The translations under genes were made by a program, and so were the position numbers. A stretch of 42,985 bases of DNA from Limiplasma sp964504385. Its GTDB lineage: Bacteria; Bacillota; Clostridia; Christensenellales; Aristaeellaceae. How positions within the stretch are numbered: position 1 is the stretch's first letter; each line of letters begins with the position of its first letter. Under the pieces are notes generated by a model. The model saw only the letters and a program-made list of their open reading frames with translations. It was not told the DNA's origin and did no database searches. The stretch lies in NCBI GenBank assembly GCA_964504385.1, contig CAZDEF010000014.1, positions 1 to 42,985 on the forward strand, given 5' to 3'. This document shows, one piece after another, positions 32,837-40,532 of this stretch.

Positions 32837-33751
32837 ATGGAATGGCAGGAAACCATTCGCTTTTTTTCGCTCTGTCTGCCGCGACAAGTGGTGCGGACGC
32901 TGATGAATCAGCCGGAGGGAAGCGTGCGGGAGATCCGCATACGGGCCGGCGGGCATGCAACGCTTTGCACAGCGCAGGGCGATGTGGTCTGTCCCGGAGC
33001 TCTTACGCCTGCGCAGGTGGCGCAGATTGCCGAGGCGCTCAGCGAGCATGCACTGTACGCGCGTGCGGAGGAACAGCGGCAGGGCTTCATCGCGCTGCGC
33101 GGAGGCCACCGCATGGGCCTGTGCGGACGGGTGATCGCCCATGGGCAGACGGTGCGCGCTTTTCGGGAGGTCAGCTCGCTGTGCGTACGCATTGCGGGAC
33201 AGTGGTATGGAGCCGCTGAAAAGCTGTATCCGCATCTGAAAGATCAAAACGGATGCCCGCGTTCCGTGCTCATTGTAGGCATGCCCGGAAGCGGAAAGAC
33301 CACCCTGCTTCGCGATGGATGCCGCTGGCTGTCCGAGCAGGGGCATCACATGTGCGTGGTGGATGAACGCAGCGAGATCGCCGCTGTGTCGGGCAGCGTG
33401 GCGCAGCTGGACGTAGGGCCGAATACCGACGTGCTGGACGGCTGCAGCAAGGAAGCGGGGCTGCGCTGGATGCTGCGCGCCATGTCGCCGGATGTGCTGG
33501 TTACGGATGAGCTGGGCAGCGCCATGGACGTACAGGCCGTGCTGGAGGCGGGCCGCAGCGGCGTGGCGGTCATGGCTACGCTCCATGGACGCGACATGGA
33601 ACACGCGCTGTCCCGGGGCGCACTGTATCAGCTGGTGCAGAACCGTGCGTTCGATCGCTATGTGCTGCTTGCGCCGAAGCAGACGGCGGAGATCTCCCTG
33701 ATCTGCGACGAGCAGCTGCACCCGCTGGACGCCTGTCAGGAAGCGGTCTGA
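32837..33751 (+). CDS. spoIIIAA: Stage III sporulation protein AA, ATPase
   Basis: A 304-residue cytoplasmic ATPase of the secretion-ATPase type, thought to power the SpoIIIA-SpoIIQ channel between mother cell and forespore. Walker A is GMPGSGKTT (residues 148-156); CVVDERSEIA and DVLVTDELGSAMD are the acidic motifs, and ATLHGRDMEHAL matches the family. An N-terminal domain of about 130 residues precedes the ATPase. GGAGG lies before the ATG. It is the first of eight sporulation genes but follows the transpeptidase gene closely, so it is probably the second gene of the transcript. Confidence 0.96.
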   Translation: MEWQETIRFFSLCLPRQVVRTLMNQPEGSVREIRIRAGGHATLCTAQGDVVCPGALTPAQVAQIAEALSEHALYARAEEQRQGFIALRGGHRMGLCGRVIAHGQTVRAFREVSSLCVRIAGQWYGAAEKLYPHLKDQNGCPRSVLIVGMPGSGKTTLLRDGCRWLSEQGHHMCVVDERSEIAAVSGSVAQLDVGPNTDVLDGCSKEAGLRWMLRAMSPDVLVTDELGSAMDVQAVLEAGRSGVAVMATLHGRDMEHALSRGALYQLVQNRAFDRYVLLAPKQTAEISLICDEQLHPLDACQEAV

Positions 33752-34281
33752 TGCTGGGCGCAACGGGGGCGATCTGCTGCCTGATCGCCGGGACGGCGCT
33801 GGGCAGCTGGCTGAGGGAGCGGCGGCTTGCCCGCTGGCGGATGCTGCGCGCCTTCACGGAGTCGCTGGGGTTCATGCGGCTGATGCTGGAGCAGGAGCGC
33901 CCGCCCCTGCCGGAGCTGCTGTGTCAGAGCGCTGCGTGCGCGGGGCAGGGCAGCGGCAGCGCCGAGGCGGCGCGCAGATTGATGTTAGCGGCGGAGGAGC
34001 TGGTGCGCGATCCGCTGGCCGGCGTCGGCTGCGCCTATGCCCGCGCCTGTGTGCAGATCCCCGCACCGTGGGAGCACATGGAGGAACGGTTGGCCATGGA
34101 AAACCTGTTTGCCCAGTTGGGAAACGGCAGCGCCGCCATGCGTGAACAGGCCGTGGCCAACTGCCTGCGCAGATTGCGCCCTCTGCTGGATGCAGCGGAA
34201 ACGGAAGCGGCGCGCGGCGGACGGCTGTGCATACAACTGGGCATGCTGCTTGGGCTGATGGCGGGCATCGTGCTCTGGTAA
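33751..34281 (+). CDS. spoIIIAB: Stage III sporulation protein AB
   Basis: A 176-residue protein with a hydrophobic N-terminus (GATGAICCLIAGTALGSWL) and a C-terminal hydrophobic stretch (LGMLLGLMAGIVLW), with helical segments between. This is the known shape of SpoIIIAB, which resembles GspF-type membrane platform proteins. It starts at the ATG that shares one base with the spoIIIAA stop codon (TGATG). It is mainly identified by gene order plus this profile. Confidence 0.93.
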   Translation: MLGATGAICCLIAGTALGSWLRERRLARWRMLRAFTESLGFMRLMLEQERPPLPELLCQSAACAGQGSGSAEAARRLMLAAEELVRDPLAGVGCAYARACVQIPAPWEHMEERLAMENLFAQLGNGSAAMREQAVANCLRRLRPLLDAAETEAARGGRLCIQLGMLLGLMAGIVLW

Positions 34282-34301
34282 TGCTGTGAGGAGGAACTGA
34301 A

Positions 34302-34502
34302 ATGATCGAGGTGGATCTGCTGTTCAAGCTGGCCGGGCTGGGCGTGGCGGTGGCGGTGCTCAGTCAGGTGCTCACCCACGCCGGACGGGAGGAGTGGGGC
34401 ACGCTGGTGACCGTGGCGGGGCTGGTGATCGCACTGCTTCTGGTAGCCAATCTGATCTCGGAATTGTTCACCAGCCTGAAGAGCTTGTTCGCGTTGGAAT
34501 GA
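34302..34502 (+). CDS. spoIIIAC: Stage III sporulation protein AC
   Basis: A 66-residue membrane protein with two hydrophobic helices, EVDLLFKLAGLGVAVAVLSQ and TLVTVAGLVIALLLVANLI, the usual length and layout of SpoIIIAC. GGAGGA lies upstream of the ATG. It is a small channel component; homologous in part to SpoIIIAD. Confidence 0.94.
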   Translation: MIEVDLLFKLAGLGVAVAVLSQVLTHAGREEWGTLVTVAGLVIALLLVANLISELFTSLKSLFALE

Positions 34503-34503
34503 T

Positions 34504-34890
34504 ATGACGTTCGGACAGTGGATGGGGCTGGCGGTCACGGCAGCTGCGCTTTGCATGATCGTGCGCGCTCAGCAGCCGCAGCTTGGAGGCGTGCTGGCCA
34601 TGACAGCGGGCGCTGCGCTGACCCTGTGGGCGCTGTCGGGGCTGGAAGGCATGCAGGATCTGCTGCTGCGCCTCTGCGCGCTGGGCGGATTGCAGGAAGG
34701 CTATCTGTCCGCGTTGCTGAAGGTGCTGGGCGTGAGCTTTGCAGCTGAGATGGCTTCGCGCCTGTGCGAGGACCTTGGGGAAAATGCACTGGCGCGCTAT
34801 GTGGCGCTGGCGGGGCGGCTGAGCGTGTTTTCGCTGGTCACGCCCATGCTGCTGACGCTGCTGGAGATGATTTTGGAGCTGGTGCCATGA
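34504..34890 (+). CDS. spoIIIAD: Stage III sporulation protein AD
   Basis: A 128-residue membrane protein with four hydrophobic segments. The part after residue 70 (LLKVLGVSFAAEMASRLCED) is the conserved SpoIIIAC/AD core. It starts one base after the spoIIIAC stop and ends in an ATGA overlap with spoIIIAE. Length is normal. Confidence 0.94.
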   Translation: MTFGQWMGLAVTAAALCMIVRAQQPQLGGVLAMTAGAALTLWALSGLEGMQDLLLRLCALGGLQEGYLSALLKVLGVSFAAEMASRLCEDLGENALARYVALAGRLSVFSLVTPMLLTLLEMILELVP

Positions 34891-36014
34891 GGATCGTGCT
34901 TTGTATGCTGCTATTGCTGATGCCGGCCTGCGCCGGAGCGGAAGAACTGCGCAAGAGCGCGCAGGAGCTGATCGCTACGCTGGAACTGGTCGAACTGGGC
35001 AAGGCGGTGACGGAAAGCGGCTGGTTTACCGAAAGTGCCGCCCAGCTGCTGGAACGGTTGGCGAGCGGGCAGCGCGTGCTTGGCGCACAGGAGGCGCTGC
35101 AGCTGCTGGTCAGTGAAGCGTCCGGCGTGTTTCAAGACAGCCTGTGGCGGCTCTCGCGCATGCTGGTTCCTGCTCTGCTGACCGCCAGCGCGCAGTGGCT
35201 GTCTGTGCCCGGATCGGCAGCGGCAAAGGCGGCGCGCTATGCGGGGCTGCTGATGACCATGACCTTTCTGGTGGTGGATCTGCGCGAGCACACAGCGCTG
35301 TGCAGCCAGACGATTGGCCGGTTGTCGGGGTGGATGCAGGCGTTGTTCCCGGTGATGATCACGCTGCTGGCGGCTGTGGGCGGCACGGCTTCCTCCGCGT
35401 TCTATCAGCCAACGGTGATGGCGGCTGCGGGCAGCATGACCACGCTGGTGGAGCATGTGACCATGCCGCTGGCGGTAGGCGTGGCGGTGATGACCATGGT
35501 GGGCGGACTGAGCGAAAACCTGCGTGTCTCCCGCCTGTGCAGACTGCTTCGGCAAGCGGCTGGCTGGACGCTTGGGTTTGGGTTTACAGTGTTTCTGGGC
35601 GTGATGACCGTGCAGGGCGTTGGGGCGGCTGCGCTGGATGGGGTGAGCATCCGCACAGCCAAATATGCGATGGATCATTTCATTCCCATCGTTGGCGGCA
35701 TGTTTGCCGATACGGTGGACACGTTGGTGGGCTGCGCGCTGGTGGTGCATCATGCGGTGGGCGCGCTGGGACTGTTGCTGCTGCTGAGCGCGCTGCTCGC
35801 GCCAATGCTGCGCACGGTCATGACGCTGTTTCTCTACCGCGCCTGCGCCGCTGTGCTGGAGCCGGTGGAGGATGGGCCTCTGTGCCGCGCGATCGGCGGG
35901 TATGCGGATGTGTTTTCACTGCTGTTCGTTATTCAACTGAGCGTGGGAGCCATGTTCCTGCTGCTGGTGGCGCAGCTGCTGATCGTGGGCAATATGACGG
36001 TGATGCTGAGGTGA
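34887..36014 (+). CDS. spoIIIAE: Stage III sporulation protein AE
   Basis: A 375-residue polytopic membrane protein. A signal-like N-terminus (RIVLCMLLLLMPACAGAEEL) is followed by about 7-8 helices; SLSENL-type loop GGLSENLRVSRL and HFIPIVGGMFADTVDTLVG are typical of SpoIIIAE. I use the ATG at 34887, which overlaps the spoIIIAD stop (ATGA), not the much longer upstream frame that is antisense-free but out of operon logic. It is the largest membrane component of the SpoIIIA complex. Confidence 0.95.
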   Translation: MRIVLCMLLLLMPACAGAEELRKSAQELIATLELVELGKAVTESGWFTESAAQLLERLASGQRVLGAQEALQLLVSEASGVFQDSLWRLSRMLVPALLTASAQWLSVPGSAAAKAARYAGLLMTMTFLVVDLREHTALCSQTIGRLSGWMQALFPVMITLLAAVGGTASSAFYQPTVMAAAGSMTTLVEHVTMPLAVGVAVMTMVGGLSENLRVSRLCRLLRQAAGWTLGFGFTVFLGVMTVQGVGAAALDGVSIRTAKYAMDHFIPIVGGMFADTVDTLVGCALVVHHAVGALGLLLLLSALLAPMLRTVMTLFLYRACAAVLEPVEDGPLCRAIGGYADVFSLLFVIQLSVGAMFLLLVAQLLIVGNMTVMLR

Positions 36015-36018
36015 GAAC

Positions 36019-36477
36019 ATGGACAGGCTGATACGCCAGCTGGCCGTGCTGGCTGTGCTGTGGACGGTGTGCGAACTGCTGACACCAAGCGGCAGACAGC
36101 AGCAGATCACACGCGCTGCCATGAGCCTGCTGGTGCTCACGGCGCTGCTGTCCAGCGCGGGCGCATGGCTGGACGGCGAACAGGCTGCGCTGCCGGCTGC
36201 GGTGCGACAGGGACTGGAGGTTTCTCAATCGCAGTACCGCCGCACGGCACTGACGGCCTTCGCCAATCAGGTGAAACAATGGTGCGAAAGCTATTGCCGC
36301 CGGGCGGGATACGAGGCGCGGGTTGACGTGACCCTGCGGCTGGACGGGGCGCTGGAGAAGATCGACCTGACGCTGAACGCAGCCGCGCCGCTGATGAGCA
36401 GGGAACGGCTGGTGAAAATGCTGGCGGATGAACTGGACACGGAAGCGCAGCGCATTTGCCTGACGGAGGGAACATGA
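36019..36477 (+). CDS. spoIIIAF: Stage III sporulation protein AF
   Basis: A 152-residue protein with two N-terminal membrane helices (about 4-20 and 32-48) and a soluble C-terminal domain of the ring-building type (RVDVTLRLDGALEKIDLTLN). Such domains in SpoIIIAF-AH line the channel. It starts 4 bp after spoIIIAE and overlaps spoIIIAG by 4 bp. Confidence 0.92.
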   Translation: MDRLIRQLAVLAVLWTVCELLTPSGRQQQITRAAMSLLVLTALLSSAGAWLDGEQAALPAAVRQGLEVSQSQYRRTALTAFANQVKQWCESYCRRAGYEARVDVTLRLDGALEKIDLTLNAAAPLMSRERLVKMLADELDTEAQRICLTEGT

Positions 36478-36818
36478 AAGGGAAAACGGGACTCTGGCTT
36501 GGCTGCGCCTTGGCAATGCTGGCGGCGGTGCTGCTGGCGCTGAACGGCCAGAGCAGCGGCCCGTCACAGGAGGAAGAACGCATTGCGCAAATCCTCAGCG
36601 CTATTTCCGGAGCGGGCCGGGTGGAGGTAGCGCTGTTCTATGCGCAGGAAAGCGGAGGCTTTGGCGCCGCTGCCGCCAAAACGCCTACTGGCGCGGTGGT
36701 GGTGGCTGAGGGAGCGGAGGATGTGGCAGTGCGGCTGCAGCTCATCCGTGCGGTGCGCACATTGCTGAGTCTGCCGGAAAGCGCAGTGGATGTATTTGTG
36801 ATGGGGGAGGGATCCTGA
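36474..36818 (+). CDS. spoIIIAG: Stage III sporulation protein AG, short form
   Basis: A 114-residue protein: one N-terminal helix (about 5-24) and a ring-building domain with the typical ERIAQILSAISGAGRVEV and TGAVVVAEGAEDVAVRLQL. B. subtilis SpoIIIAG has about 229 residues and carries a beta-rich insertion between these two segments that builds the large ring. Here only some 18 residues (QESGGFGAAAAK region) join them, so the insertion is missing. The reading frame is intact and the DNA shows no sign of a deletion scar. ATG 36474 overlaps the spoIIIAF stop; GGAGGGA lies upstream. Confidence 0.9.
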   Translation: MKGKTGLWLGCALAMLAAVLLALNGQSSGPSQEEERIAQILSAISGAGRVEVALFYAQESGGFGAAAAKTPTGAVVVAEGAEDVAVRLQLIRAVRTLLSLPESAVDVFVMGEGS

Positions 36819-37303
36819 TGGACAAAAACAAAAAAGCCGTCTGGCAAACATGGCTCAGACGGGGCGTGCTGGGAATCCTGCTGATGATGGCGGCAGCGCT
36901 GGTGTGGTGCTCGGCGCAACCGCCTGCGCCTCAGCCGCTGCCCTCCGTCACGCCTGCAGTCACAGCCGCCAGCCAGCGCAACCTGCGCGAGACGGCGTAT
37001 GACAAAGATGTGGCAGCGCTGGAAGCTCTGCTGGTAAGCGGAGCGGCAGACGCCGCCACACAGGCGCAGGCGGCTGCCCATCTGGAAGAACTGATCGCTG
37101 CGCATCAGAGCGAGCTGGCCGTGGAGGCAGCGCTGCAGCAGGCGGGCTACGAGGGGTGCATGGTGGTCATCAACGGCGGTACTGTGACGGTGCTCATCCC
37201 GGCACAGCAGCTGAATACGCAAAACAGCGCCGCCGTGCTGAGCCTTTGTGCGGCTCATGCGAACGTCGGCGCTGACAGCATCCGGCTGATGCCCATGGAA
37301 TAG
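36818..37303 (+). CDS. spoIIIAH: Stage III sporulation protein AH
   Basis: A 161-residue protein: N-terminal helix (about 16-31), a Pro/Ala-rich linker, then helical and ring-building segments (AYDKDVAALEALLVSG, AVEAALQQAGYEGCMVVING). SpoIIIAH contacts SpoIIQ of the forespore membrane. It is shorter than the B. subtilis protein (218) mainly in the linker. The ATG shares one base with the spoIIIAG stop (TGATG). Its stop codon is one base away from the stop of the convergent DUF1622 gene, with no space for a terminator. Confidence 0.93.
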   Translation: MDKNKKAVWQTWLRRGVLGILLMMAAALVWCSAQPPAPQPLPSVTPAVTAASQRNLRETAYDKDVAALEALLVSGAADAATQAQAAAHLEELIAAHQSELAVEAALQQAGYEGCMVVINGGTVTVLIPAQQLNTQNSAAVLSLCAAHANVGADSIRLMPME

Positions 37304-37304
37304 C

Positions 37305-37661
37305 TTACGGCTGCGCGCTCTCGAAAGGCTTTTCCAGCTTTTCCTTTTCGCGCTTTTCTTCCACACCGATTTCCCAGTGCAGCAGCAACGTGAGCAAACT
37401 GCGCAGCAGGATGATGGCAGCCAGCGTGCCCAGCTCGTTCCAGGTGGTGACGATGACGGAACGAAGCACCTCGCTGCCGATTTTGAATTCCAGTCCCAGC
37501 ATGATGCCTTGTGCAAGCTCAATGCGGGTATGCTCATTCTTGTGGACAAAGCCGATAAAACCACGAACCATGCTGATGACGATCACGGCGATGCCGGCGC
37601 ATTCGATCAGAAGGATGAAAAAGCGAACCATCGTTTCAAAGGTTTGTTCCATTGCGTGCAT
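37305..37661 (-). CDS. DUF1622 family membrane protein
   Basis: A 118-residue protein with three hydrophobic segments. IELAQGIMLGLEFKIGSEVLRSVI and NELGTLAAIILLRSLLTLLLHWEI-type stretches match DUF1622, a family of small membrane proteins with no known function. The C-terminal tail is strongly charged (EEKREKEKLEK). I use the ATG at 37661, with AGGAGG eleven bases upstream. The gene is divergent from hemW, with overlapping promoter regions. Confidence 0.88.
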   Translation of the reverse strand: MHAMEQTFETMVRFFILLIECAGIAVIVISMVRGFIGFVHKNEHTRIELAQGIMLGLEFKIGSEVLRSVIVTTWNELGTLAAIILLRSLLTLLLHWEIGVEEKREKEKLEKPFESAQP

Positions 37662-37687
37662 AAGTGTAGCGGCCTCCTGTGTAATTA

Positions 37688-37696
37688 TGATATAAT
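37688..37696 (+). promoter_or_regulatory. Extended -10 promoter of hemW
   Basis: TGATATAAT (TG-n-TATAAT) is a perfect extended -10; no clear -35. The ribosome site GGGAGGGG begins 6 bp downstream, so the leader is very short. The A+T-rich palindromic core may also act for the divergent DUF1622 gene. Confidence 0.55.
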
Positions 37697-37715
37697 CGCC
37701 CGGGAGGGGTGCGAT

Positions 37716-38870
37716 TTGCTACTTCAATTATACCTGCATTTTCCGTTTTGTAAACGAAAATGTTTTTATTGTGATTTCTGCTCTGCCGTGGCGGATGAGC
37801 AAACCATTGCTGCGTATGGCGCTGCGCTGCAGGACGAGATCTGCAGGATGGGCCGGATGTACCGCGATGCGCAGGTGAACACGTTGTTTCTGGGTGGAGG
37901 TACGCCTACGCTGGTGCCTCCGAACGTGATGGGGCCGTTACTGGATGCGCTGCGCGAATCGTTCCGGATCCTGCCGGAGGCGGAGTTCACCTCCGAAGGA
38001 AATCCCGGCACGGTGACGGACGCGTGGCTGGAAACGGCGGTCTCGCACGGGCTCAACCGGCTGTCGCTGGGCGTGCAGGCCATGCAGGATCCGCTGCTGC
38101 GATCCTTGGGGCGCATCCATACCTTCGAGCAGGCCAGGCATGCAGTCGAGATGGCGCGCCGACACGGCGTGGACAACCTGAACCTTGACGCGATGTTCGG
38201 CTTGCCGGGACAGACGGAAAACGATTATCTGGAAACGCTCACCGCCTTTGCTCAGCTGGGTGCGCAGCATATTTCCGCCTACAGCCTGATTTTGGAGGAC
38301 GGGACGCCTTTACAGGCGATGGTGGAGCGCGGCGAAGTACGGCTTCCGGAGGAAGATGATGTGGCGACCATGTATGAAAACGGTATCGATCATCTGGCGC
38401 GGCTGGGGTATGAACGCTATGAAGTCAGCAATTTTGCCCGCCCTGGGTTTACCTGCCGTCACAATCTGGGCTACTGGCAGGGCGCGTGGTATTTGGGCAT
38501 GGGTGTTGCGGCGCACAGCATGCTGCCTCCTGCACCCGGGCAGGAGGCTGTGCGCATCCGCCGGGCGAATACGACGGATCTGGCGGCTTATCTGAGGGGC
38601 GAGACCTGCGCGCAGTCTGAGCAGATCGGGCCGGACGAAGCTATGTTTGAGACTATGATGCTGGGACTGCGCACAACGTATGGCGTGGAGGAGGGCCGCT
38701 TTTTCCTGCAGCACGGTCGCACGCTGGAGCATGCCTATGGGGCGGTGCTGGAGAGCCTGGCGCGCGATGGACTGGGCGAATGGCACGGCGCAAACGAAAC
38801 ACGCCGCTTCGCCTTGACCCCCAGAGGGATCGAAGTGCAAAACGACGTGCTGATGCGGTTTATGGAATAG
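37716..38870 (+). CDS. hemW: Radical SAM heme chaperone HemW
   Basis: A 384-residue radical SAM protein that hands heme to target proteins; often mislabelled as oxygen-independent coproporphyrinogen oxidase. The N-terminus reads LYLHFPFCKRKCFYCDF with the cluster ligands C12, C16 and C19, followed by LGGGTPTLVPP, FTSEGNPGT and LSLGVQAMQD. The start is TTG 37716: GGAGG lies eight bases upstream and no ATG exists between the promoter and the cysteine motif. In many Clostridia hemW sits directly before hrcA; here 1.8 kb of - strand genes intervene. Its stop overlaps the convergent RidA gene by 11 bp. Confidence 0.93.
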   Translation: MLLQLYLHFPFCKRKCFYCDFCSAVADEQTIAAYGAALQDEICRMGRMYRDAQVNTLFLGGGTPTLVPPNVMGPLLDALRESFRILPEAEFTSEGNPGTVTDAWLETAVSHGLNRLSLGVQAMQDPLLRSLGRIHTFEQARHAVEMARRHGVDNLNLDAMFGLPGQTENDYLETLTAFAQLGAQHISAYSLILEDGTPLQAMVERGEVRLPEEDDVATMYENGIDHLARLGYERYEVSNFARPGFTCRHNLGYWQGAWYLGMGVAAHSMLPPAPGQEAVRIRRANTTDLAAYLRGETCAQSEQIGPDEAMFETMMLGLRTTYGVEEGRFFLQHGRTLEHAYGAVLESLARDGLGEWHGANETRRFALTPRGIEVQNDVLMRFME

Positions 38871-39216
38871 GCTTGAAGGCAATGCCGTCCATCTGGCACA
38901 GACGCTGCGGATCGATGAATGCGGTCACAACGGTCATGCGCGCTGGGGCGCCGTTTGGGAAGAATTCGCGGAATACGTCCGCGCCTTTTCGAAAATCATC
39001 GGTGCTTTGAATATAGTAGTTGATCTGCACAAGATCTTGGAGCGACGCGCCCATTGTTTCCAGCGTGCGCTGCATGCTCAGAAAGGTTTCGCGGGTCTGC
39101 TGCGCCAGATCGTTCGTCAGACTGCCTCCGTGATGAGCGAGGAACAGGAAGTCTCCTGCGCGCACACAGGCCGAACAGGTGTCGTCGCCGTAATGAGAGG
39201 GAATACGCTGGATCAT
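38860..39216 (-). CDS. RidA family protein
   Basis: A 118-residue protein of the YjgF/RidA fold, which removes reactive enamine or imine intermediates; family members vary. Motifs: LVQINYYIQSTDDF and APARMTVVTAFIDPQRLCQMDGIAF, with the conserved Arg of the PAR segment present and Asp where RidA has Glu. The ATG at 39216 (59th codon of the longest frame) overlaps the zinc-ribbon gene stop as ATGA and has GGAGG upstream. It ends inside the hemW stop region, so transcription must be terminated beyond it or not at all by hairpin. Confidence 0.88.
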   Translation of the reverse strand: MIQRIPSHYGDDTCSACVRAGDFLFLAHHGGSLTNDLAQQTRETFLSMQRTLETMGASLQDLVQINYYIQSTDDFRKGADVFREFFPNGAPARMTVVTAFIDPQRLCQMDGIAFKPIP

Positions 39217-39485
39217 TTGGCGGCCTCCTTCCAACGCTTGAGGGTGGGAAAGAAGCGGAGCATTTCTTGACGGATCTCTGTTTCGCTTAGGTCTGGCGAG
39301 GCTTTCTGCATGTAGGGCACGCAGAAATCGATCATCTGCTCCATGGTGGGGTTGCCCAGAAACGCGCCGTTTTCGTAGCAGAAGCTGCAATAATCCGGGC
39401 TGAGACTGCCGTCCTTTTCATGGCCGTATTGTGCGTGCCCGCCTGTCATGGGCATGCCGCAGCTTTGGCAGTGCTTGGTTTCCAT
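39213..39485 (-). CDS. Small zinc-ribbon protein (PF12674-like)
   Basis: A 90-residue protein whose N-terminus CQSCGMPM and later DYCSFCYENGAF form the four-Cys zinc ribbon of the putative zinc-ribbon family PF12674. The C-terminal half is helical (TMEQMIDFCVPYMQ, ETEIRQEMLRFFP). AGGAGG lies eight bases before the ATG. Such proteins are often found next to WYL or AraC regulators; their function is unknown. It lies 63 bp after the WYL gene and overlaps RidA. Confidence 0.85.
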   Translation of the reverse strand: METKHCQSCGMPMTGGHAQYGHEKDGSLSPDYCSFCYENGAFLGNPTMEQMIDFCVPYMQKASPDLSETEIRQEMLRFFPTLKRWKEAAK

Positions 39486-39498
39486 AGCTTCATCCTCC

Positions 39499-39554
39499 TG
39501 TCATATGGGAATGACAACAGGATACTGCGCGAAACCTGTCAGGTGCTGTCAGGT
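39499..39554. promoter_or_regulatory. TGTCA repeats before the zinc-ribbon gene
   Basis: Four copies of TGTCA in either orientation lie within 56 bp: an inverted repeat TGTCAT/ATGACA (39499-39504, 39511-39516) and a direct repeat CTGTCAGGT (39536-39544, 39546-39554) with a 10-bp period. They fall between the WYL stop codon and the zinc-ribbon start, so they may be binding sites of the WYL regulator. Confidence 0.4.
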
Positions 39555-40454
39555 TTCATTTCCGTTTTGATGAAAATGTGCAATTTCCATTGTGCGTCTG
39601 GCCAGCTCACGGCGCAGCGAGACGGGAGAGAGCACGGTTGCTGCGGTGCCGAAGGACAAGAGCATGGCGTATACCCATGCTTCTTCCAGCGGCAGACGGG
39701 TGCGCACCAGCAGCGAACCATCTTCCTGACGTGTGATCAGGTTGAGGTAGAATTCATCGTATACCCGGTAGGCAACGGAGGGCGCAAAGCGGAGCGAGAC
39801 CTCCGGCCAATCTGTCTCATCCTCCCATGATGGAATGGACGGGGGCGTGAGCATATCTTCAAAATGATGCGCCGTCAGGGAAAGATGGCTCATACGGCTG
39901 ATCTTGAAGGTTCGAAACTCGCCGCGCAGCAGACAAAAAGCCTGAAGATACCATTGGCCGCCTCTATAATGAAGGAGAACCGGCTGAACCGTTCGGGCAG
40001 TCATGCCGCTGTAGGCGGCATAATCAAAGCGGAGAAGGCGCTTTTCCAAGATGGCGGTGCGGATGGTATCAAAGCGGTCATCGTTTTCGTCTGCGGATCC
40101 CCAGCCGCCGAAATCCACCCGCAGCCAGTCCGTCCGCTGCTTGCGAAACAATGCGCCCAGCTTCTGTGCAAGATCTCCGCCGTACAGAATGCTCAGACTC
40201 TGTACGGCGGTCAGCAGCAATTGCTGCTCCTCGTCACTCAGCGCCGCCTTGTCCAGCGTGTAGCCTTCCATCAGCCGCAGACCGCCGCCCTGCCCCTGCT
40301 CCGATGCAATGGGTACGCCGGCTTGGCACAGCGCCTCCACGTCGCGGTAAATGGTGCGCACCGATACTTCCAGCTCATTGGCAAGGGCGGGCGCGGTGCA
40401 GCGCCCGTCACGCAGGAGCCGGTGAACGATGTAGAACAGACGGCTGGATTTCAT
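39549..40454 (-). CDS. YafY-type HTH regulator with WYL domain
   Basis: A 301-residue DNA-binding protein. Residues 1-60 are a winged helix (RLFYIVHRLLRDGRCTAPAL, VSVRTIYRDVEALCQAGVPI). The WYL domain lies around 130-195, with GGQWYLQAFC and FRTFKISRM, and a WCX-like C-terminal domain follows (SLRFAPSVAYRVYDEF). WYL regulators sense ligands, often nucleic acid or nucleotides. GAGGTGA lies seven bases before the ATG. It heads the zinc-ribbon/RidA genes, which are probably its targets. Confidence 0.92.
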   Translation of the reverse strand: MKSSRLFYIVHRLLRDGRCTAPALANELEVSVRTIYRDVEALCQAGVPIASEQGQGGGLRLMEGYTLDKAALSDEEQQLLLTAVQSLSILYGGDLAQKLGALFRKQRTDWLRVDFGGWGSADENDDRFDTIRTAILEKRLLRFDYAAYSGMTARTVQPVLLHYRGGQWYLQAFCLLRGEFRTFKISRMSHLSLTAHHFEDMLTPPSIPSWEDETDWPEVSLRFAPSVAYRVYDEFYLNLITRQEDGSLLVRTRLPLEEAWVYAMLLSFGTAATVLSPVSLRRELARRTMEIAHFHQNGNET

Positions 40455-40474
40455 GGCTTTTTCACCTCAATCAC

Positions 40475-40503
40475 ATTCTACCACATTCATGGGGAAATGC
40501 CAT
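40475..40503 (-). promoter_or_regulatory. Promoter of the WYL regulator gene
   Basis: On the - strand ATGGCA (40498-40503) and TAGAAT (40475-40480) are 17 bp apart. A direct repeat CACATTC (40472-40478, 40482-40488) overlaps the -10, possibly for autoregulation. The start codon is 21 bp downstream. Confidence 0.5.
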
Positions 40504-40532
40504 CCTCCACGGCGTTTTTCGACTTTTTGTCC

